A DNA stretch of 64,000 bases. It comes from an uncultured Clostridia bacterium (GTDB lineage: Bacteria; Bacillota; Clostridia; TANB77; CAG-508). Position numbers and translations under genes: made by a program. The stretch lies in assembly GCA_948468225.1 (NCBI GenBank), contig CAOKHH010000001.1, positions 18,044 through 82,043 on the forward strand. Direction: 5' to 3'. Below the pieces are notes generated by a model. It did not search any database, was not told the DNA's origin, and worked only from the letters and a program-made list of their open reading frames with translations. Below are positions 23,501-29,071 of the stretch, in pieces (positions within the stretch are counted from its first letter, which is position 1; every line of letters begins with the position of its first letter).

Positions 23501-26500
23501 CGTGATGAAACAATCAAAAATATTGTATTAAATGAAGGTAAGATAGTAACAATAAAAGGAACAGAATATTCAGCAGAACAAGTTGTACCAGCAGCATTTG
23601 GTTATAAAACATATGGAATATCTCCTTACACATATAGTCATTATGAACAAAGAATACAAGTAACATCTGCATTAGATACAGTTACAATAAATGCAATCAA
23701 CTTAACTTGTGAATATGCAAAAGGAACAATGACAGTGGATGGAACAACATATAATTTACCATTAGAAGAGCCTGTTGATGTAAGCTTACCAACTGAAGGA
23801 TCTTCAAAAACAATTGTAATACATACAGTTGCTGAAGATGGTAGTGTAAACAGAAGTACAGATCCAAAATATGTAATTTTAACAAGATTGTATTCAGATG
23901 ATTCTATTAGAAATATAATGACACAAAGAAAATATATAGCTGTAGATAATAATGGAACACCTTATGAAAACAATCCAAGATATGAAACATATTCAAATGA
24001 TTACGATGTACAAAAAGAAGAAACATACAATATTCATCAAGATGCAGAAACTTCAGTATTAACAGTATATGCAAATAATGCAAAAGCTACAGTAAATATG
24101 CAACTTGTAGATGTGTTAGATAGAGATGAAAATTCTATAAAAACAGATAGTGATAAATTGACATTAAGTTATGTACAAGGAACAAAATCAAATGGTTATG
24201 GAGGATATTACAAGTACAACATATCAAATACAAGAGTAGCAACATTTGATACTTCAAACTCTGATGCTAGAACATTTGTAATAAAAGTAATAGTACAAGC
24301 AGAAGATGCTAAAAATGTTCCACCTACATTAGAAGCATATGTTCCAGCAGAGGAATATATAATAAAAGTAGTAAAACAAGATGATTCAGCAAAAATAGAT
24401 AAGGTTGTTGAGATAAGTGGAGAAGAAGAAATAGATATACCTGTTGATAAAGAAATTGCTCACTACAACTTTATAGAAAAAGATATATTAGACAAGAATA
24501 TTTATACTAAGTATATAACTGCTGAAACTGAAGTAGTACCAACAAAGGTATATGCAGAAAGTAAATTTGCAAAAGTAGAATTATATAATACTGATCCAAG
24601 AAGCGATGAAAGTTCAGTAGCATTTGCACAAGGAATTGGTACAGTAACATATGATATTGCGACTCCAGAATTATGGACAAGAATATTTGTAAAAATAACA
24701 GCAGAAGATGAAAAAACAACTGAAGTATATGAAATATGGTTTGTTAAGAAATCTGAAACTGATGATGTATCAATAAAAGGATTATATGTTTACGAAAAAG
24801 GTAAAGGTATAGATGAAGAAACTTATGAAGTAAAACCAGCAGAAGATGGAAATTACTACATAGAAATTTCAGATAGTATTAAGGAAATGAAAACAAAACT
24901 AATACCAAATTATGAACTTGCAAATGCTTCTATAAATGGACAACCATTTAAATGGCAAGAATCAACAGAAATAGTTTCTAACTTTGAAACTGCAACAATA
25001 GATGAATTTGGTAGAGTAAAAATTGACTTAAAAATAAGAATACCAGCTGAACAAAGCACATCAGGTGAAGATGTTGTAAATACAAAAACATTGTTCATAA
25101 CTATGGTATCTACAGATAATGGAATTGAAAAGATAGAAACAGAAAATCCAGCTGATGAAATTACACCAGCAGACAAACCACAAACAAATGAAAAATATCC
25201 TGGAACTAATAATACTTACACAATATTACTAAGTGGAGAACCAAGAGATCAAATAGATCTAACAATAGTTGCATTAAGTCCTAAAGCAACAGTAGGATTA
25301 TACGATTTAGACGATAACTTACAAGTTGAAGATGAAGGAACTTTAAATGTACTTGGATTAGAAATAGACACTCAAGGAGTAACAGTATATAAAGTAAAAG
25401 TAAAACCACAAGAAGGAGAGGCTAAAGAGTACTATATAGAAATTGTTCCAAAGGATAGTCAAGCTGAATTAAAGAAATTAACTATAGGTGAAAGAGAAAT
25501 AGAATTAGAATCAGGAGTATATGAATATCATATAAGTCACTTAGGATTAGAAGGAATAAAAGATATTTATGCACTTGCAACAGCTAATAGTGTAATAGAA
25601 GGCGATGGCGAAAATGGTTCAGCAACAGTTAAAATTTATACAAAAGATGATGAAAATGGATCAGGAGAGCAACCTTCAGGTGAAGCAACTTTAACAGGGG
25701 TAGATTTAGACAATACAATGTATATAACAGTAACAGTGCTATCACCAAATAAAACAAGAACAAATACTTACCATATTTGGTTAAAAGATGTAGATGATGA
25801 TAGAACAATACAAGAAATAACTTATACAGATATTGATGGAACTATAAAAGGAGCTGAGAAGTTAGAAACAACTAAAGAAGGATATGATGGAAGTTATGAA
25901 ATAGTATTAAATTATGATCAAACATCAACTGATATTTCAGTAACTGCATCAAGCGAACTTGCAAGAGTTATAGCAGATGGAATAAGTAAAGATAGCAACA
26001 CTATAACAATTACAAAAGATGTTTCATCTATGACAGAAGACATCATATTAGATATAGAAGTTATTGCTGAAAGTAATAATAGATCAAAATATGAATTGAT
26101 AATTAAAAAACCGACTCAGATTACAGGAAAAATTATTACAGAAAATGCAGACAAGAATTATGGTGGAGTAGAAGTTAAATTTGTTAATGTAAATGATTCA
26201 GAAGAAGTTATTACAACTGAAACAAAAGAAGACGGAACATATAATGTAGAAGTACCAATTGGAACATACAATATGGTTATAGAAAAATCAGGATACTTAA
26301 CATACACAATGACAAATATACCTACTTCTTATGGAGTAAGAACATATACAGGAAATACATATTTGGTAGCTGGAGATGTATATGGAAACGATGGTTATAT
26401 AGACTTAAGAGATTTAACAAAAGTAAACAAACTTGCAAGAAATAAGACAGCTGTTAAAGGTGAAGATGACGCAAATAGAATATATGACCTAAATGAAGAT

Positions 26501-28588
26501 GGAGCAATTAACCAATTAGATATAGACATTATGTTTAAAAACTATAACAAGAAAGCAAGCTCTACAGAATATATAAGAATGATAGAAGTAAACGGTAATG
26601 TATTAGATGCAATAAATGGAGATAATCCACTTGGTAATACAAACATTACATTAAGAGAGAAAAACACAACAGATGAATATGGTAACTTTGAATATGAAAA
26701 CCTTCCATTAGGAGAATATGAACTAATAGTGACAGCTGAAGATGGAACAATATTAGGACAAAGTACAGTTACAATAACAGAAGGTACAGCTTATTCAATA
26801 AAAGATAACATTATTACAGTTACACCTAGTAAAACAGCATCTAACATAACAGTTAGAGTAAATGGAACAGGAGCTTTCATATCAGAATATGGAAAAGCAA
26901 GTGATAGAGACTTTACACCTCCAACAATCACTAATGTAACAGCAGAAGTAAAAGAGGATAAAGTTGAAATAACTGCAGTAGCAGATGATACAACTTTAGG
27001 AGAATTAGCAAATATTGAATTCTACTATGTAACTACAAATGAAGCTGGAGAAGAATCAGCAACAAAATTTGCAACTATAACAAACGGTGTAGTTGGAAAA
27101 ACAAATGCAACAGTTACAGCAAACTACAAACCAAGCAACTTAGCATTTGATCAAAAATATAAAATTAAAGTAGTTGCAACAGACAAAGGTGGAAATGCAT
27201 CAAAAGAAAGTTATATAGAAATAACAGATAATGTTATAAGAAATGAAGAGGATCTAATAAAATTAAGTAATAATGTAAATGCTGCTAATAAAGCTGATAG
27301 AAAAACCTATGAAGGTGAAACAGTAATATTGGTAAATGACTTAGATTTATCAACAGAGAAATATTCATCAAGATTTGCACCAATTGGAAATAGTGCATAC
27401 AAAAAATTTGCAGGAACATTTATTGGTTCTGGATTTGATGAAACTGATGAAATTGGACATATTATAAAATTAAACATAAATATAGATGATGGCTATGCTG
27501 GATTATTTGGGTATACAGATGGTGCAACAATTAAAAACATAGGAATCGAAGGAGAAATTAGTGCAACAGGTGACTATGTTGGAAGCATGGTAGGAAAAGC
27601 CATAAATACAGAAATAGAAAACTGTTATAATGCAGCAACTATAAAAGGTAATAATTATGTTGGAGGAATTATAGGACAAGCAGACAAAAAAGCTGTAATA
27701 AGTAATTGTTACAATTCAGGAGATACAACAGGTGAAGGACAAGTTGGAGGAATTGTAGGAAGACTAAGTGCTTATAAAGATACAAAAATAGAAAATTGCT
27801 ATAATGTAGGAGAAATTACAGGAACAGATTTAGTAGGACAAATAATAGGATGGAGAAATCAAAATGCAGGAAATGTAGCTGAAGTAATTAACTGTTACTA
27901 TATAAATGGTGATAGAGGTATTGGAAGAACTGGTGATCCACAAGAAGGAGAACAAGAAATAGAAGATACAACTATACTAATTGATGTAGTAAATCTAAAA
28001 GAAATATTTGAAGCAATGGATGCATATGTACCAGATGATTTAGTAAATCCAATAAATAATGGAAATCCAATACTACAATGGCAACAAACAACAGTAAAAA
28101 CACGTTCTAAAACAAAAAGTAAAACAAAAAGAAAAGAAACAGATGAAGATAGCGAAGACTTAGTATTACCAGTAAATGAAGAATATACTATTTCCTCAGA
28201 ATTTGGAACAAGAGTACACCCAGTAACAGGTGAAGTTGGTAAAATGCATTATGGAATAGATATAGCAATAAGTGCAAAATCAGAAGTATTATCAATTGCA
28301 GAAGGAACAGTAACGTATGCCGGAGAAAACGGAGGATATGGATACTGTATAGAGATAGAACACACAATAAATGGTGAAAAAGTATATAGCTTCTATGCAC
28401 ACTTATCTCAAATAGATGTAGAAGTTGGAGAAACAGTAGGAGAAGGACAAATTATAGCATTATCTGGAGGTGTTCCAGGAACTGAAGGCGCAGGAACATC
28501 AACAGGAGCACACTTACACTTTGAGATAAGAACAGAATCAGGATTATACTCATCAGCAGTAGACCCAAGAACATATTTTGAATTCTAA
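6532..28588 (+). CDS. Giant RCC1 / Ig-like / cadherin-like / dockerin / M23 surface protein, 7,351 aa via one +1 frameshift
   Basis: The full reading runs from ATG 6532 (AAAGGAG 9 bases upstream) through a +1 shift at CGG 8512 to TAA at 28586-28588. Residues ~15-33 are a hydrophobic segment after KKRKQN: a signal peptide or membrane anchor. From ~60 to ~2,950 come RCC1 blades (consensus ALKADGTVWAWGxNxxGQLG) broken by about six Big_2-like Ig domains. Cadherin-like beta-sandwich repeats span ~3,100-6,520. Two carboxypeptidase-regulatory-like domains flank a dockerin (~6,613-6,677). An Fn3/Ig-like domain, GLUG repeats (~6,900-7,130) and a basic linker follow. An M23 domain (7,211-7,351) carries HYGID and HLHFE zinc motifs. 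It is probably a long cell-surface fibre displaying a peptidoglycan-hydrolase tip. No in-frame CGG was found after the shift. Confidence 0.8.
8509..8515 (+). promoter_or_regulatory. Candidate +1 frameshift site 1: CTT CGG A
   Basis: Codon CTT is followed by in-frame CGG (8512-8514). Skipping the C restores GQL-GCG-TTTN. A second in-frame CGG follows at 8518 (CTT CGG ATG CGG) and could act as a backup with the same net shift. Without a shift, the stop comes at 8545-8547. Confidence 0.75.
8513..28588 (+). CDS. Second-frame segment of giant gene 1 (6,691 aa, no start of its own)
   Basis: The frame carries RCC1 sequence from base 8513, immediately after the skipped C. The first ATG in this frame (8552) has no ribosome binding site and lies inside an RCC1 blade, so independent initiation is unlikely. 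Segment contents: RCC1/Ig blocks to about 15800, cadherin-like sandwiches 15830-26100, carboxypeptidase-regulatory-like 26110-26370, dockerin 26371-26560, second regulatory-like domain 26581-26800, Fn3/Ig-like 26910-27220, GLUG 27240-27920, M23 28163-28585. Confidence 0.75.
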   Translation, partial: GCGTTTNTEIVNIMTGEPVLTEVKAYNLVEVTNNVKVPVTGSNIPKETATADGTMEYMANGNVYTKVSDDSIDGFKLGGNLVIKKDTDGNYYEWDYTNNTFRTVEEKTNKVEGKELPKIKEISAGSNNSIALAEDGTVWAWGQNGNSQLGLNSITTCETLAKQVDLTNLEEETVKQVEAGDLASYILTTDGFVYACGYSGNYLCGNTTSSYVYIPTRINNLSKITKISAGNNRYAVAIDIKGKAYAWGHYVSGYTSGQPAQIVLQNSQNIVDIEATDDFGAMYKFADGTVGYSSSVYPTVNYSSTYYYYRGRKYYRSYVSGTTPPVVKELKDTILINGGNKNYIIAESDGTVWGYGNNSNGELGDRTTTATASDVLEDITKAYISLNRYEITLTEGETNNLSATYNYGFNLFKSGSEAIPMEYTSLNGDIATVDASGKITAKKSGKTYIEAKAEDGTTLRVIVNVLSAKEVVTPKVSVGNTHTVALKADGTVWGFGNNSNGELGSAIGVIAEPETISISETIKDIAAGDKYTLMLTTDGKVLAMGSNVYGQLGNNTKENSISTVTVQKQVVDKDGNISYVDLDNIEKISAIGYTSYALDKDGNMYIWGNNANVYATKVNTYGFKVNNIDGNLILTEDGRVWKITSSTALNFVRNLEDITQISSATYAIGTNYGYNMALDGDGKVYTWVNSSNANNKATGTETTIPTQVVIPTAEDEKIVDIQAGIQFAYAMSDKGNVYSWGQNSTALGRTGTYSTPAKINEEQLNNIESIAATTFGNGARRAFAVTRTGSVYGFGANGGNCLIGTGETDAYYYESKLVGESYAGFVIDGVPTTRLYMNVNDTIGIDIQASLLDAFNLRLNTAETTEETDFEWTIFNSDLVSLSGNGDTRKLTSGSIIGEATIVATDKISGKVAKLFIDVKPTNTEVAPKIETTGNHTVSLKADGTVWVWGTNNNGVLGLDSTEYGKTIKEPEQARIAKRIMVSEPILKEEETPDVITPEAPATDTPVDSEEPEEPVEEVRPVYVDEDGNEYYKVGDNYTDLDGKLVIRKDTDNNLYKWNNVENCYELEDLTNEDGSPIIVTDIATSNNHTLLLTKDGDVYSFGYNYYGQLGYSTSPNNYQCLPKKVNGLKDIVKIATGDNISLALDKYGRLWAFGKSGYTTYPSGRPVYNPIINSIIPKRMKVLDGVDIVDLAKSAIDITNEYVLTNEGVVKALKLYGTSLATGTTIEGIDGKVIKVTKTSGSQNNGHTAFLTENGTLYTIGRGTSGQLGNGDRKNSSGITGDEFTAVQVQDTQGSNLGNIRDVYVGETHTIAIDKSGELYTWGSNTYGELRSTESTAPSIVRAYKVEEDERIKKAILVSAGNGHSIVVDETGFAYAWGLGTSGQLGNALGVNSRPAVRVGVEGIRLETNHITLKSKDNIEINGYNKQLNLIYDPEIEISSVQSKDTRVASVRKNADSEAKLTVSGVNAGTTTVLVNSVDANNFTYTSIIQVTVLPTIADIADDVILPLDRTLNPMTVSGSSHTLILKSDGTVLAYGDNAYGQTAGKATYSDRVNVVKFPEEAASIISVSAGDDFSVALDRNGNVYTWGNNRNGELGLGTTDFNRHNEPTRVPTLRNIVKIAAGAKHCIALDKDGYVYTWGNNTSGSLGTGGTASVTIPVQVNNVANVIDIAAGTDHSMVLTADGSVYTTGKNGLGQLGVEYIVSKRNFEKININAKIAFIEAGNKTSFAIDVDRNLWVWGNNADGQLGIGSSQTQINIPTKCNIANVQSVSAGTNHTQIVTTSGELYTAGLNDCGQLGIGANTSKVDTFTRVSKLFGSNVMNSNAGETYSTVIDKDGKVYGFGDYNHGNTDRVSRTKSFEPILISNETSYIDNQDITLNIDSTYELNVNGKYKLNVLHKDKSEFTYQSFNEEIAEVDEDGTITGIAVGTTLVRITDEDGKVSTAIVKVVPVDAIQAPTIEGGDKFTIVTDKAGTPYLFGNKENIIDSNIPKIIDDSTSFKTVKAGEDFIVGINHDGTVWTLGDNTKGQLGIELDKDYSTGFVRLNRNTIKGINQVDAGNGHAIALDELGTVYVWGDNSKGQLCTDSSIDKVTSPMIIRPSENRIISVSAGGDYSAVVDTEGKVYIIGKAYILRDILNEKGEVIGQEEVEVNAVQEVTNIQNAVKVAVGKDKTIILTNTGSVFEVTNRSKKGFAIATQVRGLSGTNRIIVDIATNSDTFMALTNTQELYTWGNNANGQLGANSNSNSINSIQKVATDVFTIGGGKTNTYYINTQGEVMAAGLNTEGQLGNGTRGNDKATTKEFSKTYTKVGNREFAIKELKVDGTLNSVEAVRIGRNWTVLTGKESIKELEREINQKLTLISEAKEFNAFREIVGNVSDYEFELSNTNIANLELPTTDADYAKVEATNLGKTVLTAKNKVTNEEKELTIIIVEDKKLRVEDIIVIDSDDAKFESEPNTEDLNIDFVIRVEGSKDSGTLNVTLELEGDKLTLATDGDKEYTITPVLDTEDLSKVVEWVVEGLDLTKSTQTLTLTLETEAGEEIEYTVVIRKEVNVKVNDEVLAPEEKENVVTYTKFINPEDAQAKFEITVLDSTKKIVLKDKDGNKLAESKNGEAILKIDDLSVPEKENEFIIEITDKDGKVEKSILKILKSSIESITVVDATNPKGHVTAGKVEGTDGYVYNFEAEIDGSNKDAEVTLNIINKNVTNITIDGVETAVSNTITFNTEKVDEAIEIILTVLDPITNTTYTEKYKLTIHKVGANTEISEIVLQYIDGDKEGLPEDCKFKFDGNNTYSVVLHNKDLDLEDYITFGFKVTLKDSNAYVKQASHSGFGSQGIGNINSSPDSKADNKNSVSYKIVVTAENGRDTKEYNVVIYKESEDTTIKTINTNSMLSDGTIKQKEAETKDGINYIGKVVKNSDSYEVEIQLNDSYATIANIKFAGTEDKLTLISEKSDSKIGKYTYTLPVDKIGTDIEITVKPEFSGTPEETYILKTDYLDDNANFGSIKLGDKILDITEDTLSESIKAEDSDKLNVIAESVNATIEIYDVDPASDGATPIALGKGEVTIDTLGINKGAEKTVYIKVVSEDEQNITIKQLTVKRLSDNTNIKTVIFTVGDEAKEVEYTPGKVIEISDKYISNATNVKVTLEDSNATALVEGEDNAVGAVLDLLTNNTINVEVEAQDGTKFTHTITIKVLSSSTEITKEIQDKGIVLKQNNDFIKDEDNENSYSVEVKNTGDDVDLVITNDKATIRLAILSVDGEAVTEKTYVTDNKIVVNSAKVTDVEVEVTAEDGTQTVYTITVIPEDPVLSEVKVIGSASTIEKVLTTDELKAMSAIVRVHPDSNKATIYLKPSENYVLKEVSAITNPNMTTEDGKELQGNYTGVIGTPYTTITVDLLDSSISDTTKTIITINSENGKTETLNLNIVRGSTEAKLDSVIVKGTTTEESVVTEYDRNITASASIDSEDSLYNIIPKPANYGTYKLYRISDENKDVLYRDIDLTKEEEINETSQIALTTKDQRFIIVVTAEFGGAEKRYEFKARKVNNDTSIKDFKVTVNGVKGEVEKHLVDFGEFDKDGNINIYVPNGVSKINISDLVLSNEFAKAEWRKGTEPNYTDALQVGANMEFVLPTGQVYIKVTTESGVEKEYCLNIKIATEDTSLTDMKLDDITNVPEKAITIEAITDTQREATITEDTFAAKETSTSNGVVRIKVTEVNGHIVNETIATEDAKIGSNALELALDRDYTYTDAEGVEHTIPANAVREIKIVTTVTSIAYELYPDYYEATSNQKEYELTIKRLLADTNIIITIDGETSDTVIDTKTTSYNDTIVEDGKTVYVYKVQVPSTQEKLVINNVKTHNESAIITHTKVGNDIYTEEEPYSINFSSVDKASVTEDFTVENPLGNEVVYRLVVTKYSGNNNIETLQLNENKIVDTNKDDIYETALLSPVDKLDLKLQGIEENAKVEIAIKGVNEETVSVTVGSFDPVDNTITADLMEKLESILTTKGIEIENLDKISISIKIQAEDPTLDAREYTLNIDVVKSNLISINGLNKDGVVSQDSQLTANEFKYNPETNAFETEAIAVPYDTTRVLLNKITCKDRTVITDKDGNVITELNVDLLRDGITKAIINTNLDGIEQQFIVNIRLRSTDTSIKSVSSNGKTTSELDEETQTYVLPVQSTVDPVVKVNFIDTNAHIISAKPILDTVKAEVDSENNTFTILEIKEDTHVDPSAIEKEIDVTITVKAENGNEADYIVTLSRKHVETGLGIVTVGEDFVGQTEENKNKVNFANTDVINRTISSSANGITITSAQLVCSEANAYVENDVGERTEIGTDGVHIDIEENSSKAIKIVVVAEYGNEKTYTLNVRRQAANVAIDGITVNVGERTEEATVAPYEATINVDENPEIIVTTNDPNAKVSEVKVYRKDDSNKQEIANISEIKNNTFTITNLSNLYSDDTTEDSSNDLNRYIISEITVVAEDTNISKTYTLTLNRRHIETGLKDISYTYEQDSEDETAEPGTKETKTESAKLSTEEATEIIISSTATSINFAKVEPSCKEATVKIELDGEEITQTEEGFSVDLAETKGEGNGRIRNMAITVTSESGNIAKYNVSIIRMATNASLEKVLVNGTEIEMSEIDEADLPEGISGVFKANVKDIDKEALIEAISANIFAKVSITDEKYTTIDNDKSYDEKGKYDLSEVTEREVIITIVVTPQDETKESKTYQLILTRLYDSTVLESVSVKPAVVGTVNTDAIVKVTEDFEQKTHSDYYGYNRRTYFKAERITLDTDWTAISIGDLLPSELANTEYKQQYTITRISGDDPYASSEMSAYEIDSAFEMPEGIPVYFKIVTTAESGNQGVYVIEVYKKATNTNLTSIKVDGKEATLDEEDGIYKVNADVRKDSLPIVLTGENNLSKDKTTITNITANGVDVTELLGQNKSGSGKTVQITLQNIVSVLNENKTLCSDLDLMDGKVITLKISVVPEDESIEAREYTLQITRQHRDETIKNIVLNEGKIVTIKGTEYSAEQVVPAAFGYKTYGISPYTYSHYEQRIQVTSALDTVTINAINLTCEYAKGTMTVDGTTYNLPLEEPVDVSLPTEGSSKTIVIHTVAEDGSVNRSTDPKYVILTRLYSDDSIRNIMTQRKYIAVDNNGTPYENNPRYETYSNDYDVQKEETYNIHQDAETSVLTVYANNAKATVNMQLVDVLDRDENSIKTDSDKLTLSYVQGTKSNGYGGYYKYNISNTRVATFDTSNSDARTFVIKVIVQAEDAKNVPPTLEAYVPAEEYIIKVVKQDDSAKIDKVVEISGEEEIDIPVDKEIAHYNFIEKDILDKNIYTKYITAETEVVPTKVYAESKFAKVELYNTDPRSDESSVAFAQGIGTVTYDIATPELWTRIFVKITAEDEKTTEVYEIWFVKKSETDDVSIKGLYVYEKGKGIDEETYEVKPAEDGNYYIEISDSIKEMKTKLIPNYELANASINGQPFKWQESTEIVSNFETATIDEFGRVKIDLKIRIPAEQSTSGEDVVNTKTLFITMVSTDNGIEKIETENPADEITPADKPQTNEKYPGTNNTYTILLSGEPRDQIDLTIVALSPKATVGLYDLDDNLQVEDEGTLNVLGLEIDTQGVTVYKVKVKPQEGEAKEYYIEIVPKDSQAELKKLTIGEREIELESGVYEYHISHLGLEGIKDIYALATANSVIEGDGENGSATVKIYTKDDENGSGEQPSGEATLTGVDLDNTMYITVTVLSPNKTRTNTYHIWLKDVDDDRTIQEITYTDIDGTIKGAEKLETTKEGYDGSYEIVLNYDQTSTDISVTASSELARVIADGISKDSNTITITKDVSSMTEDIILDIEVIAESNNRSKYELIIKKPTQITGKIITENADKNYGGVEVKFVNVNDSEEVITTETKEDGTYNVEVPIGTYNMVIEKSGYLTYTMTNIPTSYGVRTYTGNTYLVAGDVYGNDGYIDLRDLTKVNKLARNKTAVKGEDDANRIYDLNEDGAINQLDIDIMFKNYNKKASSTEYIRMIEVNGNVLDAINGDNPLGNTNITLREKNTTDEYGNFEYENLPLGEYELIVTAEDGTILGQSTVTITEGTAYSIKDNIITVTPSKTASNITVRVNGTGAFISEYGKASDRDFTPPTITNVTAEVKEDKVEITAVADDTTLGELANIEFYYVTTNEAGEESATKFATITNGVVGKTNATVTANYKPSNLAFDQKYKIKVVATDKGGNASKESYIEITDNVIRNEEDLIKLSNNVNAANKADRKTYEGETVILVNDLDLSTEKYSSRFAPIGNSAYKKFAGTFIGSGFDETDEIGHIIKLNINIDDGYAGLFGYTDGATIKNIGIEGEISATGDYVGSMVGKAINTEIENCYNAATIKGNNYVGGIIGQADKKAVISNCYNSGDTTGEGQVGGIVGRLSAYKDTKIENCYNVGEITGTDLVGQIIGWRNQNAGNVAEVINCYYINGDRGIGRTGDPQEGEQEIEDTTILIDVVNLKEIFEAMDAYVPDDLVNPINNGNPILQWQQTTVKTRSKTKSKTKRKETDEDSEDLVLPVNEEYTISSEFGTRVHPVTGEVGKMHYGIDIAISAKSEVLSIAEGTVTYAGENGGYGYCIEIEHTINGEKVYSFYAHLSQIDVEVGETVGEGQIIALSGGVPGTEGAGTSTGAHLHFEIRTESGLYSSAVDPRTYFEF
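15830..26100 (+). repeat. Array of cadherin-like beta-sandwich domains in giant gene 1
   Basis: Divergent units of about 90-110 residues share endings such as 'VxAEDGTxxxYTLxIxR' and beginnings such as 'DTSIKxxxVNG'. This is the signature of the cadherin-like beta-sandwich family often seen in long bacterial surface proteins. Unlike the RCC1 region, the DNA repeats are well diverged. Confidence 0.7.
26371..26560 (+). other. Dockerin-like domain of giant protein 1
   Basis: Two EF-hand-like calcium motifs are visible: GDVYGNDGYIDLRDLTKVNK and YDLNEDGAINQLDIDIMFKN. This is the type I dockerin pattern, in which the protein docks onto a cohesin module elsewhere. Carboxypeptidase-regulatory-like domains flank it on both sides. 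Confidence 0.75.
28163..28585 (+). other. C-terminal M23 (LytM-type) peptidase domain of giant protein 1
   Basis: 141 residues contain SSEFGTRVHPVTGE, HYGIDIA and HLHFEIR. The HxxxD and HxH zinc ligands of the M23 family are present, so the domain is probably catalytically competent against peptidoglycan cross-bridges. It is nearly identical to the domain at 60256-60678. Confidence 0.85.
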
Positions 28589-28600
28589 TAAAACAAATAT

Positions 28601-28633
28601 AAAGGATATGCAAATAATGCATATCCTTTTTTT
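28601..28633 (+). terminator. Terminator of giant gene 1
   Basis: AAAGGATATGCA and TGCATATCCTTT form the stem around AATAA, followed by a T run, 13 bases after the stop codon. The same terminator follows giant gene 2. Confidence 0.9.
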
Positions 28634-28689
28634 GTATGGAACAGACCAACGTCGTTACGAATAACAATCATATGAAATCCAAAATAATT

Positions 28690-28716
28690 TGTAGGGGCGG
28701 GCCTTGTGTCTGCCCA
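28690..28716. repeat. Intergenic palindromic repeat, GTAGGGG family, copy 4
   Basis: TGTAGGGGCGGGCCTTGTGT followed by CTGCCC; GGGC/GCCC closing stem. It lies at the right edge of the 545-bp duplication. Confidence 0.65.
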
Positions 28717-28741
28717 TGTTTCGTAGGCAAAGAATAACGAA

Positions 28742-28765
28742 TTGTAGGGGCGATTTTAATCGCCC
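28742..28765. repeat. Intergenic palindromic repeat, GTAGGGG family, copy 5
   Basis: GGGCGATT TT AATCGCCC is a perfect 8-bp stem following TGTAG, the strongest hairpin of the family here. The rest of 28589-29071 holds no gene I can support. Confidence 0.7.
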
Positions 28766-28936
28766 GCGCCCACATAAGGTACACCCACAAATCCAGCGCC
28801 CCTAGGGTGTAGTATTATTATAATAACAAAAAAATACGGCAAAGGTATGTGAGAGTAAGCACTTGAAATTAGTCGAAATATGGGGAGAAAAGCGGAAACT
28901 TAACACAAATGTCAAAATGTAGACTGAAATGCTTAT

Positions 28937-28953
28937 ACCTTGAATTTCCCTAA
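28937..28953 (+). promoter_or_regulatory. Conserved upstream motif shared by both giant genes (copy 2)
   Basis: ACCTTGAATTTCCCTAA, one mismatch from the motif at 6393-6409. The distance to its start codon is almost the same (119 versus 123 bases). An ACAAATGT word also precedes both copies. Confidence 0.45.
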
Positions 28954-29071
28954 AAAATTTTAAGAAAAATATCTGTAATATAAAAAATAGTTATATTGTA
29001 AACATTATAAAAAACTTATATATATAAGTATATAAAGCATTATTTAATGTATAATTAAGTGAGGGAAAATA

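Larger units (their letters stand above)
28160..28704 (+). repeat. 545-bp near-identical duplication, copy A (M23 domain, terminator, intergenic DNA)
   Basis: This stretch matches 60253-60798 with only a few differences by eye (for example near 28187 and 28651, plus small changes at the right end). It covers the M23 coding part, stop codon, terminator and about 70 bases of non-coding DNA up to the GTAGGGG repeat. Confidence 0.85.

Noticed and set aside
28811..28936. Possible riboswitch (GGCAAAGG and GAAA words) before giant gene 2
   Set aside because: The pattern does not fit the c-di-GMP or other riboswitch consensus that I know well enough to call; no convincing paired structure was found.
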